Part shown: in pieces, positions 55,951-64,000 of the stretch
Layout of the letters: the number at the start of each line of letters is the position of its first letter
Numbering within the stretch: the stretch's first letter is position 1
NCBI GenBank assembly: GCA_024500155.1
Contig: CM044875.1
Span: forward strand, 18,809,203-18,873,202
Reading direction: 5' to 3'
Source: Chenopodium formosanum
Taxonomy: Eukaryota > Streptophyta > Magnoliopsida > Caryophyllales > Amaranthaceae
Length of the DNA stretch: 64,000 nt
Notes under the pieces: generated by a model
Database searches by the model: none
What the model saw: the letters and a program-made list of their open reading frames with translations, nothing else
Told to the model about the DNA's origin: nothing
Position numbers and translations under genes: made by a program

Positions 55951-57190
55951 AGATCCTATAATTAGCCCAGAAAAGTTGTGTAAACAACTAGGCCTGAGAG
56001 GTCGAGCAATGTAATTAAGCCTTAATGGTCGAGTAGTGTATTTAAAGCCGTACGGCCACCAACAATGTAAAAATTTGACCATTATTAATGAAAAGTCAAA
56101 CATTGTTATTAAATATTTTGCTTATATATCGTTATATATGTACGGGTACATTGATAAGCTGAAAAACCGAATGCAAATGATAACAAGGTGGCTTGCAGCA
56201 ATGCTGGTCGACCACCCTAACTGAACATAGCGGCTGCCTGAAAGCAGAAACTGGTGTTGCTTGCAACATAGCAGCCCGGTTGACTCCAAAGTAAGGGGCA
56301 TAAGGCTCTGGCCGAGTACAAACTCACCAAGAGCATTCCAAATTAAAACTGTTCGGCCAACCCTATCCGAACGACAAAGCCCCAATCGATTGTCCGAGTA
56401 AACCGATAAGTTAGGGCATCCCTATCAGTTCTATTCAGACATAGTGTCTAAATGGACAATGAAAACGTCTGGCCCTACGTTGGATGGACGGTTCATACAA
56501 AAAAAAAAAAAAACCACAAATGCCGACTAGAAAGTTTGGAAAGGGTATCCCTATTCCAATCACGTGGCCTAAGGCCTCTAAGGCCGATCCTACCGTTCGA
56601 CCCCACCAGGTCGAATGGGGGAAGAATGGGAAGTTTAAAAATTTCCCAAGGCACTTATTTCCCAATAAGGGAAAAGACTTCCCTAGGCGTACAAGCCCAT
56701 TAAACAGAAGTTTCTATGTTGAGACAATACTTGAAATTTCTAGAGCGCGTCCGAGCGATAGTTTCAACGGACGACTAAAACAAAGCCAATAAAGCGGCCA
56801 TACATAATGTTGATTCGACATTCACCTAGTCCAAGGGCAATCATTATTATGATTTGATTAACTTATTAGCCGTCATACCCTTTAAGGTATAAAGCCTACT
56901 AAGTTAATCAAACCACTTGGAATATGGACTACGCCAGTGCCGAACAAAGGGGCATACCCCCAATACTCATACGAGCAAGCATATAAAAGCATGAAAATAT
57001 TGCTAAAAATTCTAAGTATGAAAAGACAAAAAAATTGCATCAAGTAAAATTAAAACCACTCAGTGGGCGGCAAAGAAAGTGTTACAAACACCGCTCAAAC
57101 AGGCGGCAAACTGAAAGTTGTTTAACAGAAATAAGAAATAAAAATAGAAGACATAAAGCTTGAAAAATAGCTGTAGAAGGGAAGAGCTCC
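55951..57190 (+). other. Tat element, region between pol and antisense ORF
   Basis: No domain found. Several medium open frames (for example near 56435-56790) appear on both strands at once and have no recognisable motif. Moderate GC, unlike the surrounding AT-rich elements. Confidence 0.5.
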
Positions 57191-60100
57191 TTAGGTGGCT
57201 GCCTCATTTCCATCCTGGCCATCGACTGGCTTATCAGCGGCCGCATCCACAGTCTTGGCGGGATCCTCCTCCTTGGCCGGCTCTCCGTTTTTGGCGGGCT
57301 CCTCCTCTTTGGTCGGCTCTCCATCCTTGGTTAGCTCCTCATCCTCGGTCTCCTCCTCCTCTTCCTCTTCCTCCCCGTCCGAGTCATCTAACTTACTCAG
57401 GCCAGAAGTCTCAACAAATGGTGAGACCAGCAGACCAACAACTTTGACATTCATCCCTCATAGTTATGAAGTCCAACCTCCAGGTAAAGCGCTCTAGGTA
57501 GTAGCCGATCTTACTTTTGTCCACCATCATGGAGAAGGCCTCGTCGAACCGATTCTTAAGCCGGGTGATGGCTGACTTCTCAATTTTGACAACCTCGGCC
57601 GGGGAAATTGGCCGAGGAACGCTGAGTTGTTTCTTCAGCTCATCCACCTCCTTTTTGAGATGTTTAGCCTCCTAGTTCTGTTCGTCCGCGGCCTTCAACG
57701 TTGTTTCCAAGGCCTCCCTATTGGTCTCAAGCTCAATCTTGAGCTTGTTCGAAGCCTTGGCCGCATCCTTCCAAGTGGCCGCCTAGGAGACCGCCTCCTC
57801 CCTCTCTTTCATGAGAGCTTCGTTGGCCAGCCTTTCCTTCTTAAGGGCATCGCCTAGTTTGACAATGTCCCAAGATTTTTTGGTCGTCTTCTCAGTGACG
57901 GCATTGAGGGTAGTCTCGTGTCGAATCTTCTCCAGGGCCAACAAGCTTTTATTCTCGTTCTGCAGCTTCTGGACATTTTCCTAGGCCGCCTAGAGCTTGC
58001 GCCTTTTCTGCGGACGCCAGTCTTGGAAGGCAAAGAGTTAAGCAGGAGCTGAGGATGAATGGAAGAAAGTCAATAAAAAGAGATTGAAAAATAAACTAAG
58101 TGCTGAAGTGGGAGAGTGTCAATACCTCCATGCAATTGTTGATCATAGGGCCGAGGTACCCATCATAGATGCCCCGATATTTGTCCAGAGCCTCGGCCGG
58201 GACGGCCTTCTGAATTGCATCCCAGACAACTTTTCTCTCGGCCCCCATTAAAGAAGAGCCGGGGAGTCGAGCGTCCGTTTCCTCAGAAATGTTTGCAAAA
58301 GAAAAACACAAGTAAAAAAGATGGAACATGAAAATTAAGTTTACGAGTCCCGAAAATACAGATCGTACGAGTACCTTCTGAGAAACAGGGAACGTGCTCG
58401 CGAACGCCTCTCTGGAGTTGGAGTAGGCGTAGGCTGTTGCTCGTCCGCCTTGGGCGGGGACAACTGCCCTTCCTTTGCTTGGGGGTCCGTTGGCCGAACC
58501 CCCAAGTACTCAACATGTAGAGTCGAGTTGTCGCCGACAGTTTGGTCCAGGGACGGCTCTCCCTCTTCGCCCTTCCGGACGGACTTTTCTCGGGCCACGC
58601 TGGACAATTGTAGCACCGAGGGCTTGTAGCCCCCACTAGACGTCATCTGGGGTTGTTCTCCTTTAGGCTACTCCTTAGCAGCCCGCAACCTTGCCCTGGC
58701 CGCCTGCGCCCCTAAGGGGGTCTTGGATGTAGAATTTTTGCGAGACTTGGACAACCCCTCGTCTTTTGAATCCGATGTCATCCGCTTCCTCGTTGGCCTT
58801 GGGGTGGCCGACTAAGAAAAGAAAAATGAAAGTTAGTGTTACTGGCCGAGTAAGAAATCATTGAAACACTCTGAAATGCCAGATGGTTTGGTTAGAAGAA
58901 GTTAGATTATCATGTCCGAGTAGAAGTGACGGGAAAGCACCTCCAAATTAAAACACATCCACTCGGCAAGACTGAAGTATGATAACGTTGTCCGGATGAA
59001 AATGAAAAGCAATTTGTCCAGAGTATAGCAGATCAAACGTAAACATATATATATATATTGCATTCGTACCCTCTTAGCCGCCTCGTACTCCTGTCTCAGG
59101 AGCCGGTAGCGCTCCAAGTTGAACTCGTTCATGTCAATCTCTCACTTCTCTGCTGGGTCAAGGTGAGAATTGGCTCGTTATTCCAAAAAGAAAACGCAAG
59201 TATTAGAAAGCATTACATGAAAAAATATGTTCGGACAGGCATGACACGAAATTCCACCTGGAGTTTATTTTCGGAGCAGGATGAACGAGGACATAAAGCT
59301 AGGATCCCTCAGCCAGTCTACTAAGGGAATCCATTTGGTAAGGATGGATACCCGTTGAACTCCCCGGTACTCTTTATTGATTTTGAAATAGTCAAGCTGA
59401 TGCGCGTGGTCCGAATGTACTGGGGGGCGGTGCGGCCGATGGTCCCCTCGTCTAAGCTGAACAAGAGAAGAGTTAAAATTGTTCTTCCTCTTAAAGTTTC
59501 GATCTTTGCATCGGACGAGGTAGAACCTTTGCTTCTAGTCCCGCCATTTCGAAGGCTTGTGCAAGACGACCATGTACTCAGGACGGGTGTTCAAGACGAA
59601 CCATCCGCCACATCTACTTTCAACTTCACCATGTTGTGCATGGAGAAAAAGACTGGGAAATTAGGGATGAAGCATATCCTAAGGCATGTCACCAAATACC
59701 AAAAACTTTGCCCAGCCGTTCGGCCCTAGCTGGAACAAAGCAATTTGATATTCGTCTAGCAACTCTTGGACGAATGGATGAAGAGGAAAACGAAGGCCGA
59801 CCTCCAAGGTGGCCCTATATACATTGAAACCCCGACGAGTAACGGTCAGGTTATCCGAAGTAGCTATCGAATTAGAAGTCCTTGACAGCTGGATCTTGAA
59901 GTCTTCCCCCAGCATGAGGAACCTCTCAAACGAATTAAACTTCTCGTTGAGGAAACTTAGGGATGTTGCCCCTATCTCACATCCGTATGGGCTGACAAAG
60001 TCAATCTCCTCCTCCGTGGCCGGGGCGTTAGGGTTTTCATCTCCTTGCTCGACCGGTTGAGGTTCGGGCGCCCTCACCGAACCAAAGTCAGCGGAAAGAA

Positions 60101-60888
60101 CTCTGTCCAGCTCAGCCGCCTCGGTCGAGGTTCCACCACCTGAGCCCTGCCCTAGCTCGGCCATCACCACACTTTCAGGCACTAAGGGGGTCTTGCCCTT
60201 GTCTTTAGTTCTACCCCCATAACCGTGACTTCCAGACGGAACGTTACGGGGGAGGTCGGTCGGCTTAGTAATGTGAATGCCAATTCGAGGCCTGGCCGAC
60301 CCAGAATGTGGTTGAGGGGGTGGTGGTAAAATTTGTATGGATGCCACACGAGACTGTGGGCGATTTTAGACTGATTAAACACGTCCGATCGAGATGAAGA
60401 ACGAGGCCTCCCAAAAAAATGTCTCTCGAACGATATTACGTCCGAGCTGATATGTTGTGTTGGGGGTGATTTGGGTTTGGCCCGGACGCTAACTCGGAAG
60501 AAAAAGTATTTTGCTGATTTGTAGTCGAGGTCCGTCCGGATGTAGAAGTGCCTTGCTGATTTTGGCGCTCTTCAAAGGAAGTAGTCACCTCAATCACCGA
60601 GCATGCACTACCACCAGCAGTGGTAGAGGTGTTTGTGTTTGTATCTGTATTGGTGGTCTCCACGTCCGTATTATTCAGATCATAAAAGGCCAAGGGTTGG
60701 ATTATGTTGCCGTCCGGATTTCTTGCAGCATAACGGTCGTACGTCTGCCTCGTACGCGTCATGTTCGACTGTAGGGACATAGAAGAAATGGACCCACTCC
60801 ATAAAGACGATGACTCGTCCCCATCCACTCTAGATTCCTCAGTCCCAGGCGAACAGACGGCCTCATGAGGAGAAACAGACGAGGCCAA
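57191..60888 (-). pseudogene. antisense ORF of the Tat element (gypsy-type transposon domain), disrupted
   Basis: Opposite to gag-pol. The 5' part (60436-60888) is Ser/Thr/Asn-rich. 59679-60347 holds a conserved block YRATLEVGLRFPLHPFVQEL and LDEYQIALFQLGPNGWAKF, typical of the 'putative gypsy type transposon' domain (Pfam PF04195). Decayed continuations follow to about 59060. 58341-58646 is a polar segment, 57411-57647 is helical, and 57191-57454 is an acidic Glu/Lys/Pro end. Such antisense ORFs downstream of pol are known in Tat-clade elements, with unclear role. Many stops and frame shifts. Introns may explain some gaps. Confidence 0.75.
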
Positions 60889-61147
60889 GTGTTGAGCTAG
60901 TGTGTTTGGAAATAAAACAAGTATAAAAAGAAAAGGAAAAAAGGAAAGAGAAAAGAAAGTTTTCGGTTACCTCTGTCCAAGTAGAAAACTTGATGACTTT
61001 GAAGATCTTGTTGAAGATTGACCTGAGAAATCAACCTTTTTGACCGGAAAACTCTAAGTGCACGGTGAAAATCTCGAAGATTCAAAGAAAACCCAACTCT
61101 CTCTCTCTAGAAGCTATGACTTCTCTCTAGAAAGTGAAATAAACCAA

Positions 61148-61520
61148 ACACTACTACAAAAATTGTGTTTTTTGGACGCTTTTTAGGACTTTTTTCGACG
61201 CTAAAAAGCGTCGCAAAAATATTTCTCGACGCTGCTAAAAAGCGTCGAGAATACGTGAGTCGAGAATTTTGAGGGACACAAAAAAGCGTCGAGAATATCG
61301 ACGCTTTTATGTGTCCTAACTAATATACGAAGTGTCGAAAAATACTTATTTCGCGCATTATCCCAAATTTTAGCGACGCTTTTACATGTCCACATACTCA
61401 AATTTAGCGACGCTTTTTGTTGTCTTGCATTTATTTGTGTCAGCCTATGGTATGGCGGGAAACTCTTGAAATATGAAAATGTGCAAAATATGTAGACATT
61501 AAAAAGCGTCTAGAATTTTT
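61148..61520. repeat. CACTA subterminal repeats
   Basis: At least eight copies of AGCGTCG/CGACGCT in both orientations, several paired as AAAAAGCGTCG...CGACGCT. In En/Spm such motifs bind TNPA. The 66-codon minus-strand frame at 61201-61401 is only this repeat translated. Confidence 0.85.
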
Positions 61521-61997
61521 TTTTTAAGTTTTTTTTTTTTCTTTTTTTTTCCTTTTATTAATTATTACCATCATACATACATTATAGTTATTTAAATTTA
61601 TCATAAATTAAATTAATAACATTAAAATTAAAATAAACAAACATTCTATATATATAACTAGATTAAAAACAAAAACCATATTTAATCAACAATAATAAGA
61701 GTACGTAGTTAATTACCAAATTTATAAAAGAAAACATCAACGCGATTAATAAAAATAATAAAAAAAAAGGTCGCATATATATATATATATTATAGTAGCT
61801 TGTCCCTAAATAAATACATCACTAATATAATTAAGACTAAAAACAAAAATATATAGATGATGGCGTTATAGACGATATAGTCGCTTGTTTTGATGCTCAA
61901 GTGTTCCGGCCTATTCTCTTGTTGCACCTACATTGCCTCTTCCAATCTTCAAAAAAAAAATACAAAGTATAAATTAGTACATTACACAATATAGGCT

Positions 61998-61999
<2 letters not shown>

Positions 62000-62060
<61 letters not shown>

Positions 62061-62067
62061 ACACACA
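62000..62067. repeat. (CA)n microsatellite
   Basis: About 33 CA units with one ATA interruption, inside the CACTA element. Confidence 0.95.
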
Positions 62068-62825
62068 AGTAAAGAGTAAGTAAACAGTGTGTGTATTTGG
62101 CTATATATTTTATATTCTATAGATGCTCTTTAAATAGTACAATTTCTACACCATAATATAAGAACCTTGCAGGAAGATTTAACTCCTTATCCCAAAATTG
62201 TGTATCTTGACCCCTAAGACTAGCTGATATATGTAACTACCATATACAGTGTGTTTGTGTCATGTTTTAACAAAAATGAATAATACTGCTCATGCCAATG
62301 AACCACTTAACCATGAGTCGAAAATGCTTCACCAAAATGGAGATCAGTAGTTGTTCACCAAGACCAAGGGTAAACAATGTGAATGGATTAACATCCCTGA
62401 AGTAAATATAGAGCAGAAGGTAATTTTATAGTTAAGATCTGATAATTTGAGAGGTCCTTTTGCAATAACGTTTTCATGGTATTAATTCTGAGCATTATCA
62501 CATCGACATATCAATAAAACTAAAGTATAAATGTATCAATTCTAGACAGAGGTTTTTATTTCATCTTGTGTTTTCCTTATTTTTTTACACCACCTACAAG
62601 ATAATGTTGTGGTCTGGTAGTATAATTTCGTATGCGGTATGCAGAACCAAAAAGAAAGACCAAGATTGAAAACATTCTCCTTATTTTTCGTCTACACATA
62701 AGTGTACTTCAGAACACCTCATCATAACGCATTAATATAATGCAGTTGTTAACATACCTTCCCTTCAATCAATATGGAAATTTAAGCAAAGAAAAGTTTT
62801 GAACAATCAAACAATTAATCTGATA

Positions 62826-63110
62826 TTCAGTTCTGAACTTCAAATCTGAAATTCAGCTCTGAATTCATTTCTGAATTCAGTTCTGAAATTCAGCTCTAAA
62901 TTCAGTTCTGAAATTCAGCTTTGAATTCAGTTCTGAAATTCAGCTTTGAATTCAGTTCTGGATTTCAGCTCTGAATTCAAATCTGATTTTCAGTTCTGAA
63001 CTTCAAATCTGAAATTCAGTTCTAAACTTCGGCTCTGAATTCAGTTTTGAAATTCAGCTTTGAATTCAGTTCTGAAATTTAGAGCTGGATTCAGTTCTGG
63101 ATTTCAGCTT
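62826..63110. repeat. minisatellite of TTCAGTTCTGAA units
   Basis: About 285 bp of alternating AATTCAGTTCTG and AATTCAGCTCTG units of roughly 16 bp, with exchanges such as CTTTG for CTCTG. It lies in a non-coding part, probably an intron, of the CACTA element. Confidence 0.9.
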
Positions 63111-63355
63111 AGTATCCAGTTTGTGGCACTCTTACTATTTGCTTAACCAATTTTCAGATAAAATGATATGATTTTTTATCCAAAAGTTAATTGCACACAC
63201 AAATAACCAAGCAGCTCACAATCCTAAAAACCAACAACTGTCTAAGCAAGCAAACAGAACAAGTCCAACAAGAAATTCAAAATACAGAAGTTGTAAAGTG
63301 ATATGAGAAAACAGAGAAGTAAGGCAGTTCATCAGATAAAAGGAAAGGGGGTTAC

Positions 63356-63797
63356 CTAGTGGTTTTTCATTTTTAAGAATTTAGATGTTTTCTTTAGAAG
63401 AATTGGAGATCTATTCCCTTGACGAACTGCACCAACTATCTCAGATAACTGTCCAACAAGTGCTTTAAGAAGAAGATTGTTGTGTCCGACCTGGTCTTTC
63501 AGCTTTACATTTTCTTCAGATAGTGTATCATTTTTTTTGTGCAAAGCATTTACTTCTTCTTTAACACTATCCATCACAATAGTCCTCTTTTGAACTTTTC
63601 CGTACCCTTCCTTCCTTAATACACCACGCACTCCGAAAATGTCCCCCTTTTTAACCCCTAGTCCGTAACCCACCGGACGATCGGGAATCTCATCGCGATA
63701 CATAGTTTGCTAAAATGCTTCATCTTCAAGCTCTTGTTCAGACATCTTAGGGTGTATCATCCTTAGCTCTTCAAACTTAGCTAGCTTTAACATCATC
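63356..63797 (-). pseudogene. CACTA-associated plant transposase (Ptta/En/Spm, PF03004-like), one nonsense codon
   Basis: A frame begins near 63797 after a plausible acceptor (GTGTAG before GATG) with LAKFEELRMIHPKMSEQELE. It meets TAG at 63710-63712, then continues as MYRDEIPDRPVGYGLGVKKG and IFGVRGVLRKEGYG to a coiled-coil end (VNALHKKNDTLSEENVKLKD). The middle part is typical of the plant transposase family that accompanies En/Spm elements and is often annotated Transposase_24. Upstream exons are expected at 63800-64000 and beyond the window. The single stop makes this copy doubtful as a functional gene. Confidence 0.75.
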
Positions 63798-64000
63798 CTA
63801 CACCAACATTTAGGAGTAATGTAAGACCACAAAATCTGTCACAAAACCATACCACAAAATCTTGAGTGACTGTGTTAGAAAGAAATCTCCCGTCTTTACC
63901 CATATGGTTTTAATCCACAATGCTAACAAGCTCATTTTCTGTCCATGTTCATCTTCCTATAAATAATAAAGCAAAACAAGCATTAAAGATATGTACAACA

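Larger units (their letters stand above)
47092..61147 (+). mobile_element. Tat-type Ty3/gypsy retrotransposon, decayed
   Basis: A left LTR stub (47092-47262) and primer site lead into gag, protease, reverse transcriptase, two RNase H-like parts and integrase on the plus strand, then a long antisense gypsy-type ORF. Non-chromodomain integrase, doubled RNase H and an antisense ORF after pol are known traits of Tat-clade elements. Codons are broken in many places. A CACTA element and a solo LTR interrupt it. The right LTR is not seen and may lie beyond the CACTA insertion at 61148. Confidence 0.85.
61148..64000 (-). mobile_element. CACTA element, left end only
   Basis: CACTACTACAAAAATTGTG at 61148 is an En/Spm terminus. 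About 370 bp of subterminal repeats built on AAAAGCGTCGAGAA and its inverse follow. A transposase-like ORF lies at 63356-63797 on the minus strand. No second terminus occurs before the window end. The left-flanking triplet is AAA. The element interrupts the end of the Tat retrotransposon. Confidence 0.85.

Noticed and set aside
56435..56792. Overlapping frames on both strands after the Tat pol
   Set aside because: No domain and no splice support. They are mutual shadows in moderately GC-rich non-coding sequence.
61201..61401. 66-codon minus-strand frame
   Set aside because: It is the CACTA subterminal AGCGTCG repeat translated.

Overview
This window looks like repeat-dense, AT-rich nuclear DNA of a flowering plant, probably a dicot with a large genome. 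The evidence is intron-containing genes with GT/AG junctions, a receptor-like kinase, and plant transposon groups throughout: Tekay-type chromovirus, Tat-type Ty3/gypsy with an antisense ORF, a MuDR-like element, CACTA, hAT, Tourist and Stowaway MITEs, a plant LINE and a Helitron. There are no bacterial operons, rRNA or CRISPR. I cannot name the species from sequence alone.

1-9.9 kb is gene-free and filled with small DNA elements. It holds the 3' end of a Helitron, two elements flanked by TA microsatellite, a Tourist MITE inside a Stowaway, a free Tourist MITE, a 1.15 kb non-autonomous Mutator-type element with a GC-rich interior, another Stowaway, and two more Tourist elements, one of them split by an 0.8 kb hAT element. 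Most boundaries are fixed by target-site duplications (TSDs).

9.9-26.7 kb is one decayed LINE on the minus strand, opened by a solo LTR (11.1-13.6 kb, TSD AGACC) and by a non-autonomous LTR retrotransposon (14.3-25.6 kb, TSD CATAC). The left LTR of that retrotransposon contains a 7.5 kb MuDR-like element (9-bp TSD). That element has an intact GRF zinc-finger ORF on one side and a broken transposase gene on the other, and itself holds a solo LTR (TSD GGGGG). The right LTR holds a small Stowaway and a hAT MITE. The two LTRs serve as each other's empty sites.

27.5-30.9 kb is the only host gene I find. It is an apparently intact nine-exon receptor kinase (minus strand) whose ectodomain is an eight-cysteine lipid-transfer-protein-like module, followed by a proline-rich stalk, one membrane helix and a kinase of the cysteine-rich/S-domain receptor type.

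31.5-47.1 kb is a remnant of an unclassified LTR retrotransposon (LTR plus primer site) cut by a chain of three Tekay-family LTRs with one truncated and one nearly complete internal region, all minus strand. The complete one has a damaged pol and an unusual acidic ORF where gag should be. 47.1-61.1 kb is a decayed Tat-type Ty3/gypsy element (plus strand) with a long antisense gypsy-type-transposon ORF, interrupted in its integrase by a CACTA element and a solo LTR. From 61.1 kb a second CACTA element runs out of the window.

The points most worth pursuing are the LTP-kinase receptor, the GRF protein in the mudrB-like position, and the acidic gag-position ORF.
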